Shown: one piece after another, positions 54,568-63,972 of the stretch
How positions within the stretch are numbered: the first letter of the stretch is position 1
How the letters are laid out: every line of letters begins with the position of its first letter
Assembly: GCF_011378905.1 (NCBI RefSeq)
Contig: NZ_WTPY01000005.1
Span: forward strand, 203,252 to 267,251
Source of the DNA: Paraglaciecola sp. 20A4
Lineage (GTDB): Bacteria; Pseudomonadota; Gammaproteobacteria; Enterobacterales; Alteromonadaceae
Length of the DNA: 64,000 nt
Direction: 5' to 3'
Made by a program: the position numbers and the translations under genes
Notes under the pieces: generated by a model
The model's database searches: none
What the model saw: the letters and a program-made list of their open reading frames with translations, nothing else
Told to the model about the DNA's origin: nothing

Positions 54568-54781
54568 CAAAGAGGCAGATCTTATACGTAAGCATATTCA
54601 TGATGTACGTAACCCGTTAAACAGCATTGCACTACACGCTGAGTTAGGGAATATGCTACTTGAAGGCCAAACCAGCAATGACAAACTAATAAACGCTTTC
54701 ACTGTTATTTTACAGCAGTGCCGAGAATGTGACAGAGTACTGGGTGAAATACGTAAATTAGCAAATTTGGAAACACCATAA
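54560..54781 (+). CDS. Stand-alone HisKA-like mini-protein (IHDVRNPLN), 73 aa
   Basis: This is the second copy of the mini-protein type at 20947-21180. His14 lies in KHIHDVRNPLNSIALHAEL on helix 1, and helix 2 contains VILQQCRECDRVL. There is no ATPase domain. The ATG lies inside the end of the diguanylate cyclase gene (8-base overlap), so the two are translated together and the cyclase receiver is the obvious partner. It shares IHDVRNPLN, a following Ala-Glu, a Leu-Glu and a Cys at the same distance with the other copy. A frame opening 16 codons earlier is not used. Confidence 0.8.
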   Translation: MNNKEADLIRKHIHDVRNPLNSIALHAELGNMLLEGQTSNDKLINAFTVILQQCRECDRVLGEIRKLANLETP

Positions 54782-54826
54782 CGTGATGCATATTAGCAAT
54801 ATGCCGTTATGGTGTATTTACTTTTT
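54773..54826 (+). terminator. Long hairpin terminator after the mini-protein gene
   Basis: Outer arms ACACCATAACG/CGTTATGGTGT (54773-54783, 54805-54815) and inner arms GCATATT/AATATGC with a 3-base loop are followed by ATTTACTTTTT. The mini-protein stop codon is inside the stem. Confidence 0.75.
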
Positions 54827-54845
54827 AGAGTGACTGTTAAGACCC

Positions 54846-56450
54846 TTACGCTATAGCACTAGCTTCTTTACGACTAGCAAAATACTCATCGTAGGTGCCT
54901 TGAAAATTAATCACTTCTTGATCTTTAATTTCAATCACTCGAGTCGCCAAAGAGGAAACAAACTCCCTGTCGTGACTAACGAAAATTAACGTACCGTCGA
55001 ATTTCTTAAGCGCCTTGTTCAAGGCTTCAATCGCTTCCATATCCATGTGATTGGTAGGTTCGTCCATAATCAAAATATTGATATCTGACATCATCAACTT
55101 ACCAAATATCAAACGGTTTTTCTCTCCACCTGAACATACATTGACTTTTTTATTAAAATCATCGGCGGTGAACAATAAACGCCCTAACATGCCACGTACG
55201 GCTAAATCATCATGTTTTGGTGTGCGCCATTGTGACATCCAATCGAACAATGTCATATCAACCGCAAAGTCAGCAGAGCTGTCTTGAGGGCAATAACCGA
55301 CAACCGCATTTTCAGACCATTTTATTCTACCTTCGTTAACGCTTAATTCGTCCATCAAGCAACGTAGTAAAGTGGTTTTACCTACACCATTTTCACCGGT
55401 TATCGCTAAGCGAGCACCTGCTTCAAGAATAAGTTCACCGCCACTGAATAACGTTTGGCCATCAAAGCCATGACCTAAGTTTTCTAGAATCAGTGCCTGG
55501 CGATGTAATTTACGGTGCTGCTTTAACGTAATGGTAGGAGTTCGGCGGCTAGACGATTTTACTTCATCAAGCTGAATTTTTTCTAGGCGCTTAGCACGTG
55601 AACTGGCTTGTTTCGCCTTCGATGCGTTTGCAGAGAAGCGAGCCACAAAGCCTTGTAAGTCTTCCATTTCGGCGCTTTTCTTAGCATTACTGGTCAATAA
55701 TTGCTCTTGGATCAATGACGATGCTTCCATAAAGGCTTCATAATTTCCAGGATAAACACGCAGCTCGCCATAATCGATATCTGCCATATGCGTACAGACT
55801 GAATTTAAGAAATGACGGTCATGAGAGATAATGATCATCGTGCATTTTCGTTGGTTTAGCACATCGGCTAACCAAGAAATGGTATAAATGTCCAAGTTGT
55901 TGGTTGGCTCATCTAATAGCAATATATCTGGATTGGAGAATAATGCTTGGGCAAGCAGTACCCGTAGTTTGCGGCCCGGCGCGACTTGACTCATCAAGCC
56001 ATAATGATAACTTTCGTCAATACCGGCCTCGAGCAAAATATCTCCCGCTCTCGATTCAGCCGTGTAGCCATCCATTTCCGCAAACTCAGTTTCAAGCTGT
56101 GCGACTAACATGCCATCTTCTTCCGACATTTCAGGTTTAGCGTAAATCGCATCACGCTGCTGCTTAATCTTCCACAGCGCCATATCCCCCATAATGACCG
56201 CATCCACAACTGAGTATTGTTCAAACGCAAATTGGTTTTGGCTTAAAATACCCAGTTTGTCACCCGGTGTGATTGATACGTTACCAGATGAAGGTTGTAA
56301 TTCACCGCTTAAAATCTTCATAAATGTCGATTTTCCGCAGCCGTTTGCACCGATTAGGCCATAACGATTTCCGTGACCAAATTTGGCCGAAATGTTTTCA
56401 AATAAAGGCTCAGCGCCAAACTGCATGGTGATGTTTGCGGTAGATATCAA
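54846..56450 (-). CDS. ABC-F family ATPase, YbiT-like
   Basis: The 534 residues hold two ABC cassettes without membrane segments. Cassette 1 has Walker [10 protein letters not shown] and Walker [13 protein letters not shown]; cassette 2 has [18 protein letters not shown] and [12 protein letters not shown]. Between them is the charged linker of ABC-F translation factors (about 240-320). The sequence follows YbiT more than EttA or Uup, and ABC-F proteins of this type act on ribosomes. The start is TTG at 56448-56450 with AGGA 9 bases upstream. It is monocistronic and convergent with the mini-protein gene. Confidence 0.93.
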   Translation of the reverse strand: MISTANITMQFGAEPLFENISAKFGHGNRYGLIGANGCGKSTFMKILSGELQPSSGNVSITPGDKLGILSQNQFAFEQYSVVDAVIMGDMALWKIKQQRDAIYAKPEMSEEDGMLVAQLETEFAEMDGYTAESRAGDILLEAGIDESYHYGLMSQVAPGRKLRVLLAQALFSNPDILLLDEPTNNLDIYTISWLADVLNQRKCTMIIISHDRHFLNSVCTHMADIDYGELRVYPGNYEAFMEASSLIQEQLLTSNAKKSAEMEDLQGFVARFSANASKAKQASSRAKRLEKIQLDEVKSSSRRTPTITLKQHRKLHRQALILENLGHGFDGQTLFSGGELILEAGARLAITGENGVGKTTLLRCLMDELSVNEGRIKWSENAVVGYCPQDSSADFAVDMTLFDWMSQWRTPKHDDLAVRGMLGRLLFTADDFNKKVNVCSGGEKNRLIFGKLMMSDINILIMDEPTNHMDMEAIEALNKALKKFDGTLIFVSHDREFVSSLATRVIEIKDQEVINFQGTYDEYFASRKEASAIA

Positions 56451-56661
56451 AAGAAAATTCCTAGGGATGGTGTCAGTAATTCAAGTAAAGAGGGAGTCAC
56501 GCTAACGCTATATATGGTTAGCGGGGCGCACTATAAAGAAACACGAGGGATAAGTCGAGGTAAGTTGCCTATTTTATCAACAAAGGCACCGCCAATAATG
56601 CTAAAAACGTTAACCCTATTGGCCGGTTTGAGTATTACTTTGCTTAAAAGTGCGCAGTGAA

Positions 56662-58158
56662 TTAAGCAGAGAATTTGGACAACTGAACACTTAAGTCTTT
56701 TGTTTTGCCTGATAACAAATTAGCCTCGTGATCTATTGCAGCAATCATCGACAATTCATCTTGCTTGATTAATTTCAAACGGGTTGCTGAGTCTTGGATC
56801 GCTTCACTATTATGTGCCTGCTGCTCGCAAGAGTGTGCCATAACATTAACGGCTTCGGTGACCTGAAAAATATTAGTCTGAACTTGGGTCATCAACTCCC
56901 TGGCCGTCTGTGTTCTCGCGTTCGTTGTACCACTTAGGGCTAAACAATCAGCCACCGAGTCGCTAGAAAGCTTGGACGAAGACAAAAGATTGACAATAAT
57001 AGTGTTGATTTCCTCGGTACTTACTTTTGTGCGAGAAGCCAGTGTTCTTACTTCATCAGCAACAACGGCGAAACCTCTTCCATGCTCACCTGCTCTAGCG
57101 GCTTCAATCGCTGCGTTTAAAGCAAGTAAATTAGTCTGGTCCGCGATAGATTTAATGGTATCGAGTACTTGTGAAATGTTTTGGCAGTTCTCGGCTAATT
57201 TTCTAACATTATCATTGGTTTCACTGAGCTTGGTGCCTAAATTTGTCACATCCTCTTTGGCTCTTTCGACTGTTTGCTCTGCCTCGCGAGCATTTTTTTG
57301 CGCTTTATCAGACTCAATTTTTACCGTTTGAGTGTCTTCATTCATAGTACGCGATGATTGGGCTAATTCAGCGGACGAGGTATCTATATGCTTAACTTCA
57401 GCCATACTTCTTTGTTTAGTTTTGTGAAGCTCGGCGCTATTGCTGCTGGTAATTCTTGACGTGCTATCAATTTGTTCTGCAGCGCTGCGCATATCAACGA
57501 TTAAGTTATCAAACATGCCGAGCAAACTGTTAAACGCGACTATCGATTTTGTATCTAAGGCGTCATTGGCTCTGATCTTTAAATTAATTGCCGCCTTATC
57601 ACGCATAATCAGGTCGATACTATCGGTAATAGCCATTGCGGACATTGAATCAATTCGATTACGTTTGGCCATTTTGGCCAACATTACGGCCTGCACTAAA
57701 GCATAAATAGCGTGCACAATAATCAAGTAGAACAGCAGGCCACCGTCTGCCAATACATAAACGGGCATACCTTGGGATTGCATGGCAAAAAAAGCTAAAT
57801 GGTGTACAACGACCACGGCGATGGCTGTTATATAAAGCTGCCAGTTTCGATAAAATGCTAAAAATGAAAGTAGCACAAAAATACCGAAATGCATTTCGAC
57901 TAAGCCATGCATTTGATGGATATGCAGGGCACTGAATAACATTAGGCCAATCGCGACCACGTGCTGGGTTAATATCGATTGAGGGCGCATATAAATAAAC
58001 GTTAAACATATAGCCGTAGTCGACCCACCAAACAGGAACGCTTCTACCCACGTCTGATTAACACTGGCTAACCCTAGGCTAATCACAGCTAATACAATCA
58101 ACGTAAATTGCATATTTTTATTCGCATTACTTACCCAAGAATAACTAGGATTTGACAT
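56662..58158 (-). CDS. Methyl-accepting chemotaxis protein with six-helix membrane domain
   Basis: The 498 residues comprise about six N-terminal transmembrane helices (residues 15-180) with His-rich loops ([24 protein letters not shown]) and no large periplasmic domain. A signalling domain follows (about 230-498) with the hairpin tip [32 protein letters not shown]. No HAMP domain is obvious. The His residues suggest a metal, haem or redox ligand within the membrane, which is inference. The ATG at 58156-58158 has GGAG 8 bases upstream, preferred to a GTG four codons before. Confidence 0.9.
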   Translation of the reverse strand: MSNPSYSWVSNANKNMQFTLIVLAVISLGLASVNQTWVEAFLFGGSTTAICLTFIYMRPQSILTQHVVAIGLMLFSALHIHQMHGLVEMHFGIFVLLSFLAFYRNWQLYITAIAVVVVHHLAFFAMQSQGMPVYVLADGGLLFYLIIVHAIYALVQAVMLAKMAKRNRIDSMSAMAITDSIDLIMRDKAAINLKIRANDALDTKSIVAFNSLLGMFDNLIVDMRSAAEQIDSTSRITSSNSAELHKTKQRSMAEVKHIDTSSAELAQSSRTMNEDTQTVKIESDKAQKNAREAEQTVERAKEDVTNLGTKLSETNDNVRKLAENCQNISQVLDTIKSIADQTNLLALNAAIEAARAGEHGRGFAVVADEVRTLASRTKVSTEEINTIIVNLLSSSKLSSDSVADCLALSGTTNARTQTARELMTQVQTNIFQVTEAVNVMAHSCEQQAHNSEAIQDSATRLKLIKQDELSMIAAIDHEANLLSGKTKDLSVQLSKFSA

Positions 58159-58296
58159 GATTTTCTCCACAGAATTACACCGTCCTTACGTCGATATATT
58201 GATCAAGTTTAATGCTCGTCAATTGGCTTTATTTATTTTTCGCTTACTAATGACGCTTATTATCTCTAAATAATTAATTTATTTTCAATGCAAAAA

Positions 58297-58854
58297 TTAC
58301 TCCGAAATATTGTTTGGACAGTAGCAACCATAACCTTCACTGACCACGGCACTACCGAGGTGAGTATTAAGCAAAATATTATCTAGAAACCGATCAACAA
58401 TCGCTGAACTAGTCGAACAAAAATATCCTGATGAATAGGGCCCAAAATAGGCCAATTCTCCCTGTTTATCAAAAACCATGATGGCCGGTAATGAAGGCAA
58501 AATAATATCAGCAGGCAAACTACTGGCGGACACGTGTCGCGACTGATAAGTAAATTTATCTAGTTTATAGTCTATTCGGTCTGCATGAATATTATTCGAA
58601 AAGTTACAGCTACAGCCTTCTTGCTGGATATGAAAAACTGTCTTTGTCAGTGCCGGATACTGTTTACTCATACTAACCACAATGTCCTGTGAATATTCTG
58701 AGGCCATGGCCGCTGAGGCAAACGTCTGTTGTGGATCGAAGTCTCTCTGACTCTGCATACTTAAGTATGCAAGACCACCAATGGTTAGCCCCACCCACCC
58801 AGTTAACCCTATAGCAACAAGCACGCCTTTAAACGAACTTGACTGCATAACCAT
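58297..58854 (-). CDS. DUF6436-like thioredoxin-fold membrane-anchored protein, 185 aa
   Basis: There is one N-terminal helix (about residues 10-30) and then a periplasmic domain. Cys residues cluster in QEGCSCNF (about 78-80), in YFCST, and in a C-terminal YGCYCPNN. The order PAIMVFDKQGELAYFGPYSSG recalls a thioredoxin-like fold, and the DUF6436 assignment rests on this pattern. CxC motifs suggest disulphide exchange or metal binding. GGGAG precedes the first ATG; an ATG two codons later is also possible. It is monocistronic. Confidence 0.7.
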   Translation of the reverse strand: MVMQSSSFKGVLVAIGLTGWVGLTIGGLAYLSMQSQRDFDPQQTFASAAMASEYSQDIVVSMSKQYPALTKTVFHIQQEGCSCNFSNNIHADRIDYKLDKFTYQSRHVSASSLPADIILPSLPAIMVFDKQGELAYFGPYSSGYFCSTSSAIVDRFLDNILLNTHLGSAVVSEGYGCYCPNNISE

Positions 58855-59066
58855 GCTCTCCCCCTTGGCGTATGTGCTTCGCCAGAGCCTAAAATGTGTA
58901 AATTAATTAAAAATTGGAATATATTTCACATAACCAGTTTACTAATTATAGTGCTGTTATTAATTGAGAGTGCCCATGAAGCTAACGCTTTTGATAAAAC
59001 TTTCTTTCAGCGGCTAAGAAATAACTTAACCGCTGGGTACTCATACTAGGTATCGGACATAAAGGT

Positions 59067-60152
59067 TTAAAGCTTAATAATTAAACCTTGTTGGGGGGGT
59101 ATTTTTCCAGCGCAGACTTGCTCATAGATTTGATCTAGCTCTTTGAGTCCCTTGAGTTCTTTAACCTCTAACCAATCCCGACATTTCATCGCTGTATCAG
59201 ATAAAAAGCGCGAGGTACGTTGTTCAAACCCTGCCGGTCCCCAATCTTGTAGTCGTTTTTGAATATGCCCTGGCGCAAAGAAAAACTCGCTGCGTGGGGA
59301 TTCTTTTGCACTTTCCGCTGAAAATTCATCCCAGTGCGTCAGCCCTACATTGATACAATATTTAAGGTTATCGCCCAAATGTTTACTCAGCTTATCTAAA
59401 ATTTCTGCGCTGCCAGACATATCGACAATTACGGTAGGTAATGCCCCATCAATATCACACAATTGATTGTAATTAACCACTCGGTCGTACACATTAACGC
59501 GTTCGACAAATGACGTATTAGCGCTTGACGTTAACCCCACGCTGCAGGGCGCTTTATCATCTGCATCGAGCGCATAGCCCAAACCTAAACTGGTCTTACT
59601 CGACGCACTGATGATCACAACTTGTTTCGCATCAAACCAATTATTATCCTGCAACCGATCCCATAAACAAAAAGAAGTTATATGCAATGGAAATAACAGC
59701 ATGCGCTCTTTGTCGAAATTAGGGTTGTAGCCCTCTTCGTTGTTTACTCGCTTATAATTGTTATATCCTGGGGGTAATTTCGCCCGATGCGCCGAGCCAT
59801 CAACCAAGCGTTGAGATGAGATATTAGTAGGCGTCATCACCAACTGATCAGCGGGAGGGAAATAACCAAATAGTCGCTCTCCGACTTCAACATCCGTAAC
59901 CTTCGATTGCGTCACTTGGGCGAAGCCCCAAACCGGGATAATGCCCCATTGTTTTTCGTCATTATCGGCTGGCGGGAAAAACTGCCAATAACCTAATCTG
60001 TCTCCCATCATGCCGTAAGTAATATTATTTGCAGTAAACGAGAAGCTTTCTACCCTTAGCAATATTTGCCCATCAGCCAGTTCTTTAATCGGGCTCGATT
60101 CAACCAACCTATGCGCCAATAGTGCTTGCTGTTTGACCTGAAATTCACTCAT
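59067..60152 (-). CDS. DUF2855 family protein, 361 aa
   Basis: The protein looks like a distant medium-chain dehydrogenase/reductase: N-terminal barrel-like part (ILLRVESFSFTANNITYGMMGDRLGYWQFFP), then a Rossmann-like part (QVVIISASSKTSLGLGYAL, VIVDMSGSAEIL). This is the pattern of DUF2855. No enzymatic role is established to my knowledge. It follows the FAD oxidoreductase gene after one base, with AGGAG overlapping that gene's end, so the two probably act in one pathway controlled by the divergent TetR protein. Confidence 0.85.
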   Translation of the reverse strand: MSEFQVKQQALLAHRLVESSPIKELADGQILLRVESFSFTANNITYGMMGDRLGYWQFFPPADNDEKQWGIIPVWGFAQVTQSKVTDVEVGERLFGYFPPADQLVMTPTNISSQRLVDGSAHRAKLPPGYNNYKRVNNEEGYNPNFDKERMLLFPLHITSFCLWDRLQDNNWFDAKQVVIISASSKTSLGLGYALDADDKAPCSVGLTSSANTSFVERVNVYDRVVNYNQLCDIDGALPTVIVDMSGSAEILDKLSKHLGDNLKYCINVGLTHWDEFSAESAKESPRSEFFFAPGHIQKRLQDWGPAGFEQRTSRFLSDTAMKCRDWLEVKELKGLKELDQIYEQVCAGKIPPQQGLIIKL

Positions 60153-60153
60153 A

Positions 60154-61566
60154 TTAAGCTCCTTGCGCAGCGTCGGCTGCTAAATATTGCTGCAACTTGC
60201 CCATAGCAGGCATAGCGTTCTCACGCAGGCGATTCAAAATCATCATTTTCTCCATGTCAGTTTTATCAACGCTACGCACCAATTTACTGAATCCGTCTAA
60301 TCGATTATTCAACAACCATTTTTTAAGTGCCTCATCTTGAGACCAAATATGTTGATTACGCATAAATGCTGCGGTTAAGCGCACCCAATCCATAACGCTA
60401 TTTGGTAAAGGCACGACACCACAAATATGATTTTTGGTTTTTTCATCGGGATAGGCTGCCTCAATATGGGCAATAAAAGCTGAACTAAAAGCCGGTTGAT
60501 ATGAACGTACGGTTTGCGGCGTAATAACATTGCCAGCAAATATGGGTTTCACCGTTAAGTTGGTTATAGCACTGGCTGAACAATCAACATGAATATGCTC
60601 TGGACTGGTTTTTATTTCACCTTGCTCAAGCTGAATATTGTTATGACCAACATGGGTCACCCGCCCCATTCGAACCATATTTTTAATTCTTTGTAGCTGA
60701 GTCAGCTCCATTTTACTGACCGTAGCGCCGTGAAACATTTTTGGCCATACGTTACTATCTAACCGCAAAAACACCCCTGCTTTCTCTAAGCGTTCAAACA
60801 TATCGTCTACCGAAGTAGATTGCGCAATGGCTTCCATTTGCCCGGCCTGAGCACCAATCGCATCATTAAAAAATTCCATTGTTGGTTGGGTATTCTGACG
60901 ATCTATAAACCATGCATCTCTTGGCATAATCCATTGAATTTCGTCTGGGTCAACTTTATTTTCTAGTAGCCATAGCACCGCATCGATGCCTGTTTTACCG
61001 CCACCAATGATAATGAAACCAGCAGGTTTTTTAGTGACTTTCACTAAATCATTGATAGGTATAAACTGGGCGCTTGTATCAATAGTGAAGCTTGGTTTAT
61101 GGGTACTAGGCACTGACGTTTTAAGATACGTCGCATCTACAACTTTGTTCTTTATCGTGACTTGATGCTCATCACCATTTAGCACAGAAATAAACTTACC
61201 ATCACCCTTATAGTCACACATAGGGAAGTAACTTACGCGTCCAGATGTTAAAAAACGCTCACGCATAATATTATCAAAATATGCACTGACTTCTGCACCG
61301 CTGGCTAATTCATTTAAGCCTTTATTTAACCCTACTTGATCAATGCAACCTTTGCTCAATTCGGTAGAACTGACCCCATAAAACGCAGATGGTTGATGTA
61401 ATGTGACAAAAGGATATGCCACATTCCAGTGACCACCAGGCTTGTGATATTTGTCCACAATTATAATATTGGCGTCAGTTTCACTCAGTAATACATCGGC
61501 AAAAGCCATACCGACGGCGCCAGCACCAACAATTAAATAATCAGTTTCATGGGTTATAGTTGTCAT
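60154..61566 (-). CDS. FAD-dependent oxidoreductase, flavin monooxygenase-like
   Basis: The 470 residues have two nucleotide-binding motifs: DYLIVGAGAVGMAFADVLL at the N-terminus (FAD) and GFIIIGGGKTGIDAVLWLL near residue 180 (NADPH). KPGGHWNVAYPFVTLHQPSAFYGV resembles flavin monooxygenases. The FMO fingerprint FxGxxxHxxxF/W is not obvious, so the exact reaction is unknown. AGGAA precedes the ATG. It is the first gene of a two-gene operon with the DUF2855 gene, and its promoter region carries a perfect inverted repeat shared with the TetR gene. Confidence 0.85.
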   Translation of the reverse strand: MTTITHETDYLIVGAGAVGMAFADVLLSETDANIIIVDKYHKPGGHWNVAYPFVTLHQPSAFYGVSSTELSKGCIDQVGLNKGLNELASGAEVSAYFDNIMRERFLTSGRVSYFPMCDYKGDGKFISVLNGDEHQVTIKNKVVDATYLKTSVPSTHKPSFTIDTSAQFIPINDLVKVTKKPAGFIIIGGGKTGIDAVLWLLENKVDPDEIQWIMPRDAWFIDRQNTQPTMEFFNDAIGAQAGQMEAIAQSTSVDDMFERLEKAGVFLRLDSNVWPKMFHGATVSKMELTQLQRIKNMVRMGRVTHVGHNNIQLEQGEIKTSPEHIHVDCSASAITNLTVKPIFAGNVITPQTVRSYQPAFSSAFIAHIEAAYPDEKTKNHICGVVPLPNSVMDWVRLTAAFMRNQHIWSQDEALKKWLLNNRLDGFSKLVRSVDKTDMEKMMILNRLRENAMPAMGKLQQYLAADAAQGA

Positions 61567-61664
61567 TCTTATTCCTGTGTCTCACGGGTTAATTTCGTTT
61601 GCACACGGGTCTAAGCGCGGGTGCAATATTTTTTCGGGTATAGCCATAGACAAAATATCAATTG

Positions 61665-61704
61665 TACATAACACTGTTATATTAAATAATAACAGTGTTA
61701 TGTA
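61665..61704. promoter_or_regulatory. Perfect 16-base inverted repeat, likely TetR operator
   Basis: The arms TACATAACACTGTTAT (61665-61680) and ATAACAGTGTTATGTA (61689-61704) are separated by 8 bases. The repeat lies 17 bases before the TetR start and about 100 bases before the divergent oxidoreductase gene, so one dimer or dimer pair could control both. Confidence 0.8.
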
Positions 61705-61721
61705 TGTCAAGAGAATGTTAA

Positions 61722-62312
61722 TTGAATATTACCAAACGTAAAATATTGAGCGCGGCATCTGAGTTATTTTTAGCCGGTGGTATTGCGGCCTTGAGTGTAC
61801 GCTCTATTGCAAAAGAAGCAGGCGTATCGACGATAGGCATTTACAGTCATTTTAATGGCAAAGAAGGAATTTTGGATGAGTTATACATTCAAGGGTTTGA
61901 GCTGGTTATGCAGGCCATTCAATTCGAGCAAGAAAAACTAACAGCAAAGCAAATTGTACTTAGAGCCATAAAGGGTTACTTTGCCATGGCCGAAGCCCAT
62001 GAAGGTCACTACCGATTGATTTTTGGGGAAAGCGACAGCCGTTACGCCCCCTCTGATGAAGCCAAAGCAGTGGCAGAAACTGCGTTTGGTACGCTGATTA
62101 AAGTTACAGCCTTACTATTGCCCCAAGACGCCAACTTGGCTTTAAAGCAAAAAAATGCGTTAGAAATATGGGCTTTTTTGCATGGTTATGTCAGTTTGAA
62201 ACACCATGCTGTTGCCAGTGTATTCCAAACACCCAACTGGTACTCATTGGCTGAAGAAGCACTGGCAATGCACATTGATGCCATTCTCGCTAAGTATGCA
62301 GTGCAAAGCTAG
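61722..62312 (+). CDS. TetR/AcrR-family transcriptional regulator
   Basis: The 196 residues comprise an N-terminal TetR helix-turn-helix (about 1-50, ALSVRSIAKEAGVSTIGIYSHFNGKEGILDELY) and a C-terminal ligand domain with EIWAFLHGYVSLK, the WHG-type pattern. The start is TTG at 61722; the nearest ATG (61715) is out of frame. It probably represses itself and the divergent FAD oxidoreductase-DUF2855 operon through the inverted repeat, with release by an unknown organic ligand. Confidence 0.92.
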   Translation: MNITKRKILSAASELFLAGGIAALSVRSIAKEAGVSTIGIYSHFNGKEGILDELYIQGFELVMQAIQFEQEKLTAKQIVLRAIKGYFAMAEAHEGHYRLIFGESDSRYAPSDEAKAVAETAFGTLIKVTALLLPQDANLALKQKNALEIWAFLHGYVSLKHHAVASVFQTPNWYSLAEEALAMHIDAILAKYAVQS

Positions 62313-62340
62313 CATGAGTAGCAAGTCACTCTAATGGCAT

Positions 62341-62364
62341 AAAAAAAGCGCTATATTAGCGCTT
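62341..62364 (-). terminator. Terminator of the malic enzyme gene
   Basis: The arms AAGCGCTA/TAGCGCTT enclose a 3-base loop, with A7 on the plus strand forming T7 after the stem on the minus strand. It sits between two convergent genes. Confidence 0.88.
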
Positions 62365-62382
62365 ATTAATTATTACAATACG

Positions 62383-63630
62383 TTAATCTTGCATATAACC
62401 TGGTGGTAACTCTTTGAACACTGCCACGCCTGAATCAATAGCCGCTTGTGCAACCGCGGTAGCAACGCGTTTTAACAAACGCGGGTCCATAGGTTTTGGA
62501 ATAATGTACTCGCGGCCAAATGCTAGGCTAGTCAAATTACTCGCCAAAAGTACCTCTTGAGGAACGGGCTCCTTGGTAATACTTCGAATAGCTTCTACGG
62601 CCGCTATCTTCATCTCATCATTAATTTCCGACGCTCTAACATCAAGCGCACCACGGAAAATAAAAGGGAAACACAATACGTTGTTCACCTGATTGGGGTA
62701 ATCAGAACGTCCCGTTGCCATAATAACATCATCACGTACAGCATGGGCTAACTCAGGCTTGATCTCTGGGTCTGGGTTTGAGCAGGCAAAAATAACAGGG
62801 TTAGCTGCCATTAACTTCAGCGCTTCTGGGGGTAATACATCTGGCCCAGATACACCTACAAAAACATCAGCGCCATCGAGCGCATCTTCGAGTGTGCGCT
62901 TATCGGTATTATTTGCGAATAACTTTTTATGCGGTGTAAGATTATCTCGACGTGTATGAATAACACCTTTGGTATCAAGCATATAAATACGCTCGCGTTT
63001 CGCGCCGCACTTAATCAACAACTCCATACAGGCAATAGCAGCTGCACCAGCTCCCATGCACACAATCGTCACATCAGTTAGCTCTTTTCCCTGCACTTCT
63101 AACGCATTGAGCATGCCAGCAGCGGTCACAATCGCGGTGCCGTGTTGGTCGTCATGTAACACTGGAACCTTACAACGCCTGATCAATTCTTGCTCAATTT
63201 CAAAGCACTCAGGAGCTTTGATATCTTCTAAATTAATACCACCGAATGTATCGGCTATATTTGCTACCGTATTGATAAAATCTTCAGTTGTCGTGTGATT
63301 CACTTCGATATCAATAGAATCTATGCCTGCAAACCGCTTAAACAACAGCGCCTTACCTTCCATAACTGGTTTTGAGGCCAATGGGCCTAAGTTTCCTAGG
63401 CCAAGAATAGCGGTACCGTTTGTGATAACCGCCACTAAATTACCCTTGGCGGTATACTTATAAGCTGCATTTGGATCAGCAGCAATTTCTCGAACCGGTT
63501 CAGCCACACCGGGGCTATATGCTAACGCTAAATCGGTAACGGTTTCTGCTGGCTTGGTTAACTGAATCGCTATTTTTCCTGGTACAGGTTTGGCATGATA
63601 ATCAAGTGCTTGTTGACGAAAATCAGACAT
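62383..63630 (-). CDS. Malic enzyme (short form, no phosphotransacetylase domain)
   Basis: The 415 residues decarboxylate malate oxidatively to pyruvate with NAD(P). The malic domain (about 10-160) shows [44 protein letters not shown] and [15 protein letters not shown]; the NAD-binding domain (about 165-400) shows [19 protein letters not shown] and [17 protein letters not shown]. coli MaeB has an extra C-terminal phosphotransacetylase-like domain (759 aa) that is absent here, so no gene symbol is given. It is monocistronic with a strong terminator. A 10-base inverted repeat lies about 140 bases upstream. Confidence 0.95.
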   Translation of the reverse strand: MSDFRQQALDYHAKPVPGKIAIQLTKPAETVTDLALAYSPGVAEPVREIAADPNAAYKYTAKGNLVAVITNGTAILGLGNLGPLASKPVMEGKALLFKRFAGIDSIDIEVNHTTTEDFINTVANIADTFGGINLEDIKAPECFEIEQELIRRCKVPVLHDDQHGTAIVTAAGMLNALEVQGKELTDVTIVCMGAGAAAIACMELLIKCGAKRERIYMLDTKGVIHTRRDNLTPHKKLFANNTDKRTLEDALDGADVFVGVSGPDVLPPEALKLMAANPVIFACSNPDPEIKPELAHAVRDDVIMATGRSDYPNQVNNVLCFPFIFRGALDVRASEINDEMKIAAVEAIRSITKEPVPQEVLLASNLTSLAFGREYIIPKPMDPRLLKRVATAVAQAAIDSGVAVFKELPPGYMQD

Positions 63631-63924
63631 CTTAGTCTAGATCCTTAAATGTAGGGTTGAATCAGAGTAGTTTTCAGTTTCCGCTTTATTATGTTCCTAG
63701 TTTCGGGTCATCGAAACTATTTGTCCGAACACAGTATTATTATCATGGCGAAAATCCGCTAAACATCCACTTATCGGGTATCACTACCCGATAAATTCAA
63801 CTACATCATAATTTACCTAAGATAGCCAAAGCTAATAACCGTTATGAATGATGAATAATGTTTGTCTCAAAGAATGGATAGGAATTAAGGTTGATAGATT
63901 CCAGACACAAAAAAAGGCGCTAAA
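63631..63924. other. About 290-base region between malic enzyme gene and IS end
   Basis: This should contain the malic enzyme promoter. The only clear structure is the inverted repeat at 63771-63794. No gene is seen. Confidence 0.5.
63771..63794. repeat. Perfect 10-base inverted repeat upstream of the malic enzyme gene
   Basis: TTATCGGGTA and TACCCGATAA are separated by TCAC. There is no U-run on either side, so it is an operator or processing-site candidate rather than a terminator. Confidence 0.55.
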
Positions 63925-63930
63925 TGAAGT

Positions 63931-63972
63931 GACCCCCAATAGTTGGACATTCCAATTACTGGGGGTCTTTTT
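63931..63972 (+). terminator. Terminator-like hairpin inside the IS end
   Basis: GACCCCC (63931-63937) pairs with GGGGGTC (63961-63967), with partial pairing inside, followed by TTTTT and then the OrfA ATG. It could block read-through transcription into the transposase. Confidence 0.5.

Noticed and set aside
59062..59089. AT-rich hairpin over the stop codon of the DUF2855 gene
   Set aside because: It has 9-base arms but no U-run and low GC content, so there is no good support as terminator.
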